From Actinobacteria bacterium OK074 (GTDB lineage Bacteria; Actinomycetota; Actinomycetes; Streptomycetales; Streptomycetaceae), in the NCBI GenBank assembly GCA_001298575.1, contig LJCV01000144.1, positions 1 through 64,000 of the forward strand: a stretch of 64,000 nt of DNA. Reading direction: 5' to 3'. Below are positions 56,678 to 64,000 of the stretch, one piece after another (position 1 is the stretch's first letter; each line of letters begins with the position of its first letter). Both the position numbers and the translations under genes were made by a program. The notes beneath the pieces are model-generated. The model was given only the letters and a program-made list of their open reading frames with translations. It made no database searches and was not told where the DNA came from.

Positions 56678-58689
56678 AGTACCGCGAACGGTTCGACCGC
56701 CCGGTGGTCCAGGAGGACGTCTGGATCCCCACCCGGGACGGCCGGACCCGGCTGCACGCCCGCGTCTGGAAGCCCGCCGACGCGGACACCGACCCCGTGC
56801 CCGCGCTCCTCGAATACCTCCCGTACCGCAAGAGCGACTGGACCGCGCCCCGCGACGCCCAGCGCCACCCCTGGTACGCCGGGCACGGCTACGCCTCGGT
56901 CCGCGTCGACATCCGCGGCCACGGCGACAGCGAGGGCACCCCCGGCGACGAGTACGACGCACAGGAACTGGCCGACGGCGTCGACGTCGTCAACTGGCTT
57001 GCCGCACAACCCTGGTGCACCGGCAAGGTGGGCATGTTCGGCATCTCCTGGGGCGGCTTCAACTCCCTCCAGATCGCCGCCCTCGCCCCCGAACCGCTCA
57101 AGGCGATCGTCACCGTCTGCTCCACCGACGACCGCTACGACAACGACGTCCACTACACGGGCGGCGCCGTCCTCGGCATCGACATGCTCGCCTGGGCCGG
57201 CACCATGCTCGCCTTCGCCGCCCGCCCGCCGGACCCCGCGAGCGTCGGCGCCGACCGCCGGCTGCCGATGTGGCGCGAGCGCCTCGACGCCCTCGAACCC
57301 TTCCTGCACACGTGGTTGGCGCACCAGCAGCGCGACGACTACTGGCGGCACGGCAGCGTCTGCGAGGACTACGGGTCGGTCAAGGCCGCGGTGCTCGCGG
57401 TCGGCGGCTGGCTCGACCCCTACCGCGACGCCGTGCTGCGGCTCGTCGAACACCTGCCGAGTGACCGGGTGCGGGGGCTGATCGGACCCTGGTCGCACCA
57501 GTACCCGGACCGGGGCCTGCCGCCCGGCCCCGCGATCGGCTTCCTCCAGGAGACCCTGCGCTGGTGGGACCACTGGCTCAAGGACCAGGACACGGGGGTG
57601 ATGGACGATCCCCTGCTCCGGTCCTGGATCAACGACCCCGTCCCGCCCGCCACTTCGTACGACGTCATGCCGGGCCGCTGGGTCGGCGACCACGACTGGC
57701 CCTCGCCGAAGGTCACTTGGGACGAACGCCCGCTGGGCACCTCGGGCGACCCCGGCGCCCCGGTTGTCGTATGCTCGCCGCTGCACACCGGCATCGACGC
57801 CGGGCGCTTCTTCCCCTTCGGCAACGCCAGTGATCTGCCGCCCGACCAGCGGGAGGAGGACGGGCGTTCGGTGTGCTTCGACTCCGCGCCGCTGGAGGCA
57901 CGCGTCGAGATCCTCGGCCGGCCGCGCGTCCGGCTGCGCCTGGACAGCACCACCCCGCGCGCGCATGTCATTGCCCGGGTGTGCGACGTGGCCCCCGACG
58001 GCTCCTCCACGCTCGTCACGCGCGGCGTGCTCAACCTGCTCAGCAGGCACGGGCGCGAGCGGGCCGTCGAGTGGACCCCGGGCACCTACGAGGACGTCGA
58101 GTTCGAGCTGAACGGCATCGGGTACGCCTTCCCGCCCGGCCACCGCATCCGGGTCGCCGTGAGCGACACCTACTGGCCGTGGGTGTGGCCGCACGGCGAA
58201 CGCGGCGAGCTGCGGGTCCAACCGGCCGACAGCGCGCTGCTGTTGCCCGTACGGCAGCCGGGCGAGGAACCCCCGATCCGCTTCGAGGAACCCGAACAGG
58301 CGCCCCCGCTCCCGGTGTCGTACGACGCGCCCGCCGCACCCCGGCCCGAACGGCTGGTCACCCGGGACGTGGCCACGGGGGAGTGGACCCTGGAGGTCGA
58401 CCCCAACTACGGCGGCTCGCGCACCTATCCGGACGGGCTCAAGTACGAGGAGAGCGCCCGCGAGACCTACCGCGTCCGCGGCGACGACCCGCTGTCCGCG
58501 TCCGCGGTCTCCGAATGGACGATCCGGTTGCGGCGCGGCGAGGATGACGACGCCGAGGTGGTGGCCCGCACCGAACTGCGCGCCACCGCCACGGACTTCA
58601 TCATGGACAGCCGTCTGGAAGCACGGGCGAACGGAGAGACAGTGGCCAAGCGCGCATGGCACCGCACCACCCCGAGGACGTCGGGATGA
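56674..58689 (+). CDS. CocE/NonD family hydrolase (X-Pro dipeptidyl-peptidase-like)
   Basis: 671 residues, coupled to the ATPase gene. Alpha/beta hydrolase domain of the CocE/PepX type: PALLEYLPYRKSDW, VRVDIRGHGDSEG, nucleophile Ser125 in GISWGGF, LIGPWSHQYPD with the His, then the C-terminal jelly-roll domain (about 420-600) ending VSDTYWPWVWP. Known members cleave cocaine esters, glutaryl-amide bonds in cephalosporins, or X-Pro peptides. No signal peptide, so it acts on imported substrate; as part of the importer operon it probably performs the first hydrolysis. Length is about 100 residues above bacterial cocaine esterase. Confidence 0.9.
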   Translation: MKYRERFDRPVVQEDVWIPTRDGRTRLHARVWKPADADTDPVPALLEYLPYRKSDWTAPRDAQRHPWYAGHGYASVRVDIRGHGDSEGTPGDEYDAQELADGVDVVNWLAAQPWCTGKVGMFGISWGGFNSLQIAALAPEPLKAIVTVCSTDDRYDNDVHYTGGAVLGIDMLAWAGTMLAFAARPPDPASVGADRRLPMWRERLDALEPFLHTWLAHQQRDDYWRHGSVCEDYGSVKAAVLAVGGWLDPYRDAVLRLVEHLPSDRVRGLIGPWSHQYPDRGLPPGPAIGFLQETLRWWDHWLKDQDTGVMDDPLLRSWINDPVPPATSYDVMPGRWVGDHDWPSPKVTWDERPLGTSGDPGAPVVVCSPLHTGIDAGRFFPFGNASDLPPDQREEDGRSVCFDSAPLEARVEILGRPRVRLRLDSTTPRAHVIARVCDVAPDGSSTLVTRGVLNLLSRHGRERAVEWTPGTYEDVEFELNGIGYAFPPGHRIRVAVSDTYWPWVWPHGERGELRVQPADSALLLPVRQPGEEPPIRFEEPEQAPPLPVSYDAPAAPRPERLVTRDVATGEWTLEVDPNYGGSRTYPDGLKYEESARETYRVRGDDPLSASAVSEWTIRLRRGEDDDAEVVARTELRATATDFIMDSRLEARANGETVAKRAWHRTTPRTSG

Positions 58690-59420
58690 CGGCGTCCGGG
58701 CGCCCGCGGTCCACGGAGGAGCCGAAGGAGGCGGCGATGGCCACCAAGTCCCCCCGCACGCCGCGCGGTCCACGCCGTGCCGTCGCCGCCGCCGACCGCA
58801 CCCGGCAGCCCACCGAGGTGCGCCGCCGGCTGATCGTGGAGGCCGCCGTCCCGTTGATCGGGGAGCGCGGCTACGCCTCCGTCGGGGTGCGCGACGTGGC
58901 CGCCGCGGCCGGGGTGTCCGTCGGCACGGTGACGTACCACTTCGGCAGCGTCCAGGAGATCCTCTCCGAGGCGATGGTCCTGCACATCGAGCGCTACTAC
59001 ACGGCGCTCAGCGAGGCCGCGCAGCGGGCGACGAGCGGTGCCGAGGCGCTGCGGCTGCTGGTGGACGCGCTGTTCACCGAGGACACCGACCGGCACTGGC
59101 GGATGTGGTTCGACTACTGGAACGCCGGCGAACAGGGCACGGACGAGGCGTTCGCCCGCGGCCAGGGCGAGCGCTACGAGGCATGGCACCGCCAGATCCG
59201 CGCACTGGCCGAACGGGCCGTGGCCGACGAGGAGTTCAGCGCCGCAGGCACAGGCGCAGGCACCGACCTCGACGGCTTCACCGTCCGCTTCGCCGCCCTC
59301 GCCGACGGCCTCGCCCTGCAACGGCTGCGCCAGGCACCGCCGTTGAGCACCGAGGACGCCCGGCGCCACCTCAACCGCTTCGTCGAGACGGAACTGGGGT
59401 TGCGGGCGACAGGGCCGTGA
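58686..59420 (+). CDS. TetR-family regulator at the end of the importer operon
   Basis: 244 residues from an ATG overlapping the hydrolase stop (ATGA); a later in-frame ATG at 58737 would remove 17 residues. TetR helix-turn-helix at about 45-95: RLIVEAAVPLIGERGYASVG, DVAAAAGVSVGTVTYHFGS. The C-terminal domain resembles the BetI/TetR_C type (WRMWFDYWNAGEQG). It may regulate the importer operon or an unlinked target. Together with GntR the island has two regulators. An Ala/Gly-rich insertion lies near residue 185. Confidence 0.9.
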   Translation: MTASGRPRSTEEPKEAAMATKSPRTPRGPRRAVAAADRTRQPTEVRRRLIVEAAVPLIGERGYASVGVRDVAAAAGVSVGTVTYHFGSVQEILSEAMVLHIERYYTALSEAAQRATSGAEALRLLVDALFTEDTDRHWRMWFDYWNAGEQGTDEAFARGQGERYEAWHRQIRALAERAVADEEFSAAGTGAGTDLDGFTVRFAALADGLALQRLRQAPPLSTEDARRHLNRFVETELGLRATGP

Positions 59421-59580
59421 CCCGGCGGCCGGGCGGTCGACGGCCGCACCGTCGCCCACCCGGCCGCACACGGAGCGTGACCGCGTCGGGCGGCATTGTC
59501 CCCTTTCGCCGCGCGACCCGGCCGAGGTGTGGCTAGCGTGAGGGGGGACAGCCGACCGCCGTCCGGAGAAGGTGCACGTC

Positions 59581-60375
59581 ATGGCCGCACAACCCGAGGG
59601 AACGCCCTGCTGGGCCGACGCGATGTTCAGCGATGTCGAGGGGGCCAAGAGTTTCTACGGCGCCGTACTCGGCTGGACCTTCGGTGAGGCGTCGTCCGAG
59701 TACGGCAACTACACGCAGGCGTACGCGAACGGCAAGGCCGTCGCCGCCGTCGTACCGCCGATGCCCGGGCAGGAGGGGCAGTCGGCGTGGTGCCTGTACT
59801 TCGCCTCGCCCGACGCCGCCGCGACCGCCACGAAGATCCGGGACAACGGCGGCGAGGTGCTGATGGAGCCGATGCGGGTCGGCGACTTCGGCACCATGGC
59901 GCTGGCCCGGGACCCCGCGGGCGCCGCCTTCGGCGTCTGGCAGGCGGGCGTCCACGAGGGCTTCGAGGCGCGGAACGTGCCCGGCGCCTACTGCTGGGCC
60001 GAGGTCTTCACCCGCGACCCCGCCAGGACGGACGCGTTCCTCGGCGCCGTCTTCCCCTACCGGGCCAAGCAGGTGGAGGACGACGCGGTCGACTTCCGGA
60101 TCTTCGACCTCGGCGCGGACGCCGTGCTGGGCCGGATGAGGATGGGCGACGAGTTCCCGCCCGAGATCCCGTCGTACGTCAACGTCTACTTCACCGTCGA
60201 GGACTGCGACGCCGCCGTGAAGACGGCCACCGAGCGCGGTGCCGTCCTACGGTTCGGCCCGATGAGCAGCCCGTTCGGCCGGTTCGCGGCACTGAGCGAC
60301 CCGCAGGGCGCCGCCTTCTCGGTCATCGACGTCACCACCACCGAGGGAGAGTTGCCGAAGCTGCGCGAGGTCTGA
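59581..60375 (+). CDS. Two-domain VOC (glyoxalase-like) protein
   Basis: 264 residues from an ATG with GGAGAAGG nine bases upstream; a GTG three codons earlier is possible. Two tandem VOC modules: first about 5-125 (CWADAMFSDVEGAKSFYGAV, ARDPAGAAFGVWQAG), second about 135-260 (CWAEVFTRDPARTDAFLGAV, LSDPQGAAFSVIDV). This layout is common in Streptomyces and is often annotated as glyoxalase or hydroxylase without evidence of activity. Standalone gene followed by a strong hairpin. Confidence 0.87.
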   Translation: MAAQPEGTPCWADAMFSDVEGAKSFYGAVLGWTFGEASSEYGNYTQAYANGKAVAAVVPPMPGQEGQSAWCLYFASPDAAATATKIRDNGGEVLMEPMRVGDFGTMALARDPAGAAFGVWQAGVHEGFEARNVPGAYCWAEVFTRDPARTDAFLGAVFPYRAKQVEDDAVDFRIFDLGADAVLGRMRMGDEFPPEIPSYVNVYFTVEDCDAAVKTATERGAVLRFGPMSSPFGRFAALSDPQGAAFSVIDVTTTEGELPKLREV

Positions 60376-60405
60376 CCCGCGGGCACGGGAGACCGGACCG
60401 TACGG

Positions 60406-60441
60406 CCATGGGCCGGGCCCCGCCGGGGGTCCGGCCCATGG
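60406..60441 (+). terminator. 16-bp hairpin directly before the RNase H gene
   Basis: CCATGGGCCGG (60406-60416) and CCGGCCCATGG (60431-60441) are perfect complements, and the inner GCCCC/GGGGT extends the stem to about 16 pairs with a four-base loop. It probably ends the VOC message, yet it lies only 13 bases before the next start codon. Confidence 0.8.
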
Positions 60442-60454
60442 CATGATCGGGCGC

Positions 60455-61138
60455 ATGCTCGAACGTGTAGTGGCCGCCTGTGACGGAGCGTCGAAGGGAA
60501 ACCCCGGACCCGCGGGCTGGGCCTGGGTCGTCGCCGACGACACCGAGAACCCCACCCGCTGGGAGGCCGGCCCACTGGGCACGGCCACCAACAACGTCGC
60601 CGAACTCACCGCGCTGGAACGCCTGTTGAGCGCGGTCGCGGCCGACGTACCGCTGGAGATCCGGATGGACTCCCAGTACGCGATGAAGGCCGTCACCACC
60701 TGGCTGCCCGGCTGGAAGCGCAAGGGGTGGAAGACCGCCGCCGGAAAGCCGGTCGCCAACCAGGAGTTGGTGGAACGCATCGACACGCTCCTGGAGGGGC
60801 GCTCGGTGGAGTTCCGCTACGTGCCCGCCCACCAGGTCGACGGGGACCGGCTGAACGACTTCGCGGACCGCGCGGCCAGCCAGGCGGCGGTGGTGCAGGA
60901 GGCGGCGGGCAGCGACCTCGGGTCGCCGGAGCCGCCGGTTGCCTCCGGCGGTAAGACGGCGACGGTGGTGCGGAAGGAGCAGGGCGGCGCCAAGTCCGCG
61001 TCCGGGACGGCGTCTTCGTCCCGCACGCTCAAGGCGAAGTTTCCCGGGCGGTGTGTCTGCGGTCGGTCGTATGGGGCGGGGGAGTCCATCTCCAAGAACT
61101 CTCAAGGGTGGGGGCATCCTGACTGCCGCGCTTTGTGA
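60455..61138 (+). CDS. Ribonuclease H family protein with C-terminal zinc-type motif
   Basis: 227 residues; an ATG at 60443 would add four residues. RNase HI fold with catalytic acids in AACDGASKGNPGPAGW (Asp10), NNVAELTALERLL (Glu), IRMDSQYAMKA (Asp) and DRLNDFADRAAS. After about residue 155 comes a low-complexity linker and then GRCVCGRSYGAGES with a final GHPDCR, a CxC...HxxC set that may bind zinc. It would cleave RNA in RNA-DNA hybrids. No ribosome site is visible between the hairpin and the start; CATGAT at 60442 is a weak -10-like element. Confidence 0.87.
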   Translation: MLERVVAACDGASKGNPGPAGWAWVVADDTENPTRWEAGPLGTATNNVAELTALERLLSAVAADVPLEIRMDSQYAMKAVTTWLPGWKRKGWKTAAGKPVANQELVERIDTLLEGRSVEFRYVPAHQVDGDRLNDFADRAASQAAVVQEAAGSDLGSPEPPVASGGKTATVVRKEQGGAKSASGTASSSRTLKAKFPGRCVCGRSYGAGESISKNSQGWGHPDCRAL

Positions 61139-61159
61139 TCGTGCCCGCGCGGGTTGTTT

Positions 61160-61202
61160 GTGGCTGATCGCGCAGTTCCCCGCGCCCCTTTCAGGGGCGC
61201 GG
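61160..61202. repeat. Dispersed intergenic repeat with 10-bp hairpin
   Basis: TGTGGCTGATCGCGCAGTTC followed by CCGCGCCCCT-TTC-AGGGGCGCGG (61180-61202), a perfect 10-bp stem. The left part resembles 8978-9009. Sequences of this type are, from memory, very common between Streptomyces genes. Confidence 0.75.
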
Positions 61203-61266
61203 TTTGCTGCTAACCTGCGGGCTTCACTGACCGCAGAGCGCAACTGATCAACTACTGGGAGTGCGC

Positions 61267-62481
61267 GTGAAGATCGCGTGCGTCGGTGGCGGGCCCGCGA
61301 ACCTGTACTTCTCGATCCTGATGAAGCTCCAGGACCCGTCCCACGACATCACCGTCCATGAGCGGAACCCCGCCGGAGCCACCTACGGCTGGGGCGTGAC
61401 CTACTGGGCGGGCCTGCTCGACAAGCTGCACGCGTGCGATCCCGTATCGGCCGCCGCCGTCCGCGACGCCTCCGTACGCTGGAACACCGGCACGGCCCGT
61501 GTCCGCGACCACGTCACCGTCCACCCCGGCGACGAGGGCTTCGGCATCGGCCGGCACACCCTCCTCGACGTGCTCGGCGCCCGGGCCGCGTCCCTCGGCG
61601 TCCGGATCTCCTACGAGGACGAGATCGGCCCCGGCGACCCGCTGCCCGAGGCGGACCTCGTCGTCGCGGGCGACGGCGTCAACAGCACGGTGCGCGGCCG
61701 GCACACCGACCACTTCGGCAGCGAGGTCGCGCTCGGCCGCAACCGGTACATCTGGCTCGGCACCACCAAGGTCTTCGACTCCTTCACCTTCGCCTTCGTC
61801 GAGACCGAGCACGGCTGGATCTGGTGCTACGGCTACGGGTTCAGCGCGGAGCAGAGCACCTGCGTCGTCGAGTGCGCCCCCGAGACCTGGAGCGGGCTCG
61901 GCCTGGACCGGCTCGACGCGGCCGACGGGCTCGCGCTGCTGGAGAAGCTGTTCGCCGACGTCCTCGACGGGCACCGACTCATCGGGCGCGACCGGGCCGA
62001 CGGCGCCGCCGAGTGGCTGAACTTCCGCACCCTCACCAACCGCACCTGGCACCGCGACGGCACCGTCCTGATCGGCGACGCCGCCCACACCACGCACTAC
62101 TCCATCGGCGCGGGCACCACCCTCGCCCTGGAGGACGCCATCGCCCTGGCCGCCGCCCTGCGCGAGCACCCCGGCCCGCAGGAGCGTCCGGCCGCGCTCG
62201 CCGGGTACGAGCGCGCCCGCCGGGCGGAACTGTTGCAGCAGCAGAGCGCCGCCCGCTACAGCGCCCGCTGGTACGAGAACCTGCCGCGCTACATGCACCT
62301 CCCGCCCGAGCAGATGTTCGCCCTGCTCGGACAGCGGCACTCGCCGCTGCTGCCGTACGTTCCGCCGCAGCTCTACTACCGGATCGACCGCGCGGCCGGG
62401 CAGTTGGAGGCACTGCGCCGCTTCAAGCGCTGGCTGGGCCCGCGCCTGGCCCGCCGGACACAGGCGCGGGCGCTGCGGTAG
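61267..62481 (+). CDS. FAD-dependent monooxygenase, aromatic hydroxylase type
   Basis: 404 residues from the second of two close GTG codons, which has GGGAG five bases upstream. FAD-binding GGGPANLYFSILM at the N-terminus, middle motif DLVVAGDGVNSTVR and the later GTVLIGDAAHTTHYSIGAGT identify a group A flavin monooxygenase. The sequence resembles salicylyl-CoA/anthraniloyl-CoA hydroxylase and VioD-like enzymes, which act on aryl substrates. NAD(P)H is the probable reductant. Substrate unknown. The downstream MFS gene is separated by tandem repeats and its own promoter, so the two are probably not one operon. Confidence 0.88.
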   Translation: MKIACVGGGPANLYFSILMKLQDPSHDITVHERNPAGATYGWGVTYWAGLLDKLHACDPVSAAAVRDASVRWNTGTARVRDHVTVHPGDEGFGIGRHTLLDVLGARAASLGVRISYEDEIGPGDPLPEADLVVAGDGVNSTVRGRHTDHFGSEVALGRNRYIWLGTTKVFDSFTFAFVETEHGWIWCYGYGFSAEQSTCVVECAPETWSGLGLDRLDAADGLALLEKLFADVLDGHRLIGRDRADGAAEWLNFRTLTNRTWHRDGTVLIGDAAHTTHYSIGAGTTLALEDAIALAAALREHPGPQERPAALAGYERARRAELLQQQSAARYSARWYENLPRYMHLPPEQMFALLGQRHSPLLPYVPPQLYYRIDRAAGQLEALRRFKRWLGPRLARRTQARALR

Positions 62482-62640
62482 GGGCGTACGGGGCGGTAGG
62501 GGCGTACGGGGCGGTAGGGGGCCTACGGGGCGGAGGGCGCCCGGGGCGGGACCCGGTCCCCGGCGCGAGTCGCTCCCCAGGCGGCCGGTTCCCGGCGCGA
62601 GCCGCCCCCCCCAGGCGGCCGGTTCCCCGTGCGGACCGCC
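62479..62640. repeat. Two short tandem repeat arrays
   Basis: First array: unit TAGGGGCGTACGGGGCGG, two exact 18-base copies (62479-62514) and a third 19-base variant to 62533. Its first base is that of the preceding stop codon. Second array: about 33-base units ending CCCAGGCGGCC, two full copies and a partial third, about 62550-62640. Confidence 0.8.
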
Positions 62641-62654
62641 CCCGAAAGCGGTCG

Positions 62655-62695
62655 TTGCATGGCACACTCACTCGATAGGGTGAATTCGCGTTCAC
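62655..62695 (+). promoter_or_regulatory. Promoter and inverted-repeat operator of the MFS gene
   Basis: TTGCAT (62655-62660) and TAGGGT (62676-62681) are 15 bases apart. GTGAA-TTCGCG-TTCAC (62680-62695) is an inverted repeat with six-base spacer starting in the -10 and covering the expected start site, a placement typical of repressor binding for an exporter gene. No regulator gene is in view. Confidence 0.55.
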
Positions 62696-62735
62696 CTCGT
62701 CCCCTCGTGCTGCCCGCGTCACCGCTGGAGTGTCC

Positions 62736-64000
62736 ATGACCGCGATACCCGCCCCGTCCGCCCACTCCGGCACCTCCTCCGGCGCGGGCGGACGGAGCGG
62801 ACTCCGCGCCCGGTTCACCGTCCCGGTGCTGGCGTTCTGCGGGATCCTCTACGCCGTCATGCAGACCATCGTGGTGCCGCTGCTGCCCGACCTGCCACGG
62901 CTGACCCACTCCTCCGCGAGCGCCGTCTCGTGGATGGTCACCGCCACCCTCCTCTCCGGCGCGGTCTTCACCCCCGTCCTGGGCCGGGCCGGTGACATGT
63001 ACGGCAAACGGCGGGTGCTGCTCGCCGGGCTCGGCGTGATGACCCTCGGCTCGGTCCTGTGCGCCTCCACCTCCCACATCGGCGTCCTCATCGCCGCGCG
63101 GGCCCTGCAAGGCGTGGGCTCGGCCGTCGTACCGCTCTCGATCAGCATCCTGCGCGACGAACTCCCGCCCGAGCGCACCGGATCCGCGGTGGCGATGATG
63201 AGTTCCACCATCGGTATCGGCGCCGGGCTCGGACTGCCGGCGGCGGCGCTGCTCGTGCAGTACACCGACTGGCACACCATGTTCTGGGCCGTGGTCGGCG
63301 TCGACGCCCTCGGCATGGCGCTGGTGTGGTGGGCGGTGCCCGAGTCCCCGGTGCGCGAACCCGGCCGGTTCGACATCACGGGCGCGCTGGGCCTGGCCCT
63401 GGGGCTGGTCTGCCTGCTGCTCGGCGTGTCGCAGGGCGGCGACTGGGGCTGGGGCAGCCCGCGGATCCTGAGCCTGTTCGCGGCCACCGTCGTCGTGCTC
63501 GGCCTGTGGTGGTGGCAGCAGGGGCGCGCGGAACGCCCCCTGGTCGACGTACGGCTCGCCTCCCGGCCCGGGGTCGCCCTGCCCCACCTGACCGCCCTGC
63601 TCGTCGGCTTCGGCTTCTACGCCAACACCCTGGTGACCGCACAGCTGGTCCAGGCGCCGAAGGCCACCGGCTACGGGCTCGGGCTGTCCATCGTGGAGAC
63701 GGGCCTGGTCCTGCTGCCGGGCGGCGTGATCATGCTGCTCCTGTCGCCGGTCTCCGCCCGCATCTCGACGGCCCGGGGCCCGCGCATCACCCTGGCCATC
63801 GGCGCGGTCGTCATCGCCCTCGGCTACGCCGTACGGATCGCGGACAGCCGCAGCGTGGTGATGATCATCCTGGGGGCGGGGGTGGTGAACGCCGGTACGA
63901 CCCTCGCGTACTCGGCGCTGCCCACCCAGATCCTGCGGGCCGTACCGGCGAACCAGACCGCGTCCGCCAACGGCGTCAACGTCCTGATGCGCACCATCGG
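62736..64000 (+). CDS. MFS drug exporter, DHA2-like (3' end outside window)
   Basis: 421 codons visible from an ATG with GGAG seven bases upstream; the frame is open at the right edge. Major facilitator protein: after a 27-residue soluble start come membrane helices with the motif GRAGDMYGKRRVLLAG after helix 2 and RALQGVGSAVVPLSISILRD in helix 4. The pattern GIGAGLGLPAAALLVQ fits motif C of drug-proton antiporters. Spacing of helices suggests the 14-helix DHA2 group, but the end is missing. Proton-driven export of a hydrophobic compound is likely. An inverted-repeat operator overlaps its promoter. Confidence 0.88.
   Translation, partial: MTAIPAPSAHSGTSSGAGGRSGLRARFTVPVLAFCGILYAVMQTIVVPLLPDLPRLTHSSASAVSWMVTATLLSGAVFTPVLGRAGDMYGKRRVLLAGLGVMTLGSVLCASTSHIGVLIAARALQGVGSAVVPLSISILRDELPPERTGSAVAMMSSTIGIGAGLGLPAAALLVQYTDWHTMFWAVVGVDALGMALVWWAVPESPVREPGRFDITGALGLALGLVCLLLGVSQGGDWGWGSPRILSLFAATVVVLGLWWWQQGRAERPLVDVRLASRPGVALPHLTALLVGFGFYANTLVTAQLVQAPKATGYGLGLSIVETGLVLLPGGVIMLLLSPVSARISTARGPRITLAIGAVVIALGYAVRIADSRSVVMIILGAGVVNAGTTLAYSALPTQILRAVPANQTASANGVNVLMRTI

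Overview
The window is 64 kb of very GC-rich actinobacterial chromosome. GC-rich third codon positions, frequent GTG and TTG starts, rare TTA codons, a conservon, ClpP3/ClpP4 with PopR, and streptomycete-type membrane families all point to Streptomyces. About 53 protein genes are supported. No rRNA, tRNA, CRISPR array or intact insertion sequence was seen.

Layout. (1) 1-2976: an aminoglycoside-phosphotransferase-fold gene cut by the left edge, an SPW membrane protein and a LysR regulator. (2) 3077-8945: an organosulfur-scavenging operon. A cysteine-rich leader peptide comes first, then sfnG, a DszC-like flavoprotein, ssuE, an SfnB-like flavoprotein, seven 19-bp tandem repeats and ssuD. (3) 8946-15369: a repeat-rich gap, a secreted PI-PLC-like enzyme, two aldo/keto reductases, dienelactone hydrolase, DinB and a second LysR. 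(4) 15382-22719: an indole-terpenoid unit (tryptophanase and an indole prenyltransferase) next to a non-canonical P450 and an apparently incomplete conservon that lacks its GTPase. TTA codons are concentrated here, suggesting bldA control. (5) 22770-26604: a signalling and export module of a double-FHA ABC exporter, an SH3-like protein and a Ser/Thr kinase. (6) 26608-36287: LLM flavoprotein, streptophobe-like membrane protein, DUF6777-like protein, anti-sigma-type ATPase, SigB/F-type sigma factor, PopR with ClpP3/ClpP4, a VOC protein and TerC. (7) 36267-59420: a 23-kb catabolic island. (8) 59581-64000: VOC protein, RNase H, flavin monooxygenase and a truncated MFS exporter.

The catabolic island is the most striking part. 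It encodes amidohydrolase, cytidine-deaminase-like, creatininase-family, aldehyde dehydrogenase, a class V aminotransferase fused to a sarcosine-oxidase-like flavoprotein, a kynurenine-formamidase-type cyclase, gamma-glutamyltransferase-like, copper amine oxidase, Rieske oxygenase, glutamine-synthetase-like ligase, MBL hydrolase, a complete peptide/nickel-type ABC importer, a CocE-type hydrolase, and GntR and TetR regulators. Four of its promoter regions carry a palindrome built on GGATCC, three of them with the nine-mer ATTGGATCC. These look like operators of the GntR regulator encoded in the middle. The enzyme set suggests uptake and breakdown of an N-methylated or amide-containing amine, but the substrate cannot be read from the sequence.

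All functions come from motif reading and recalled family knowledge. No database search was run.
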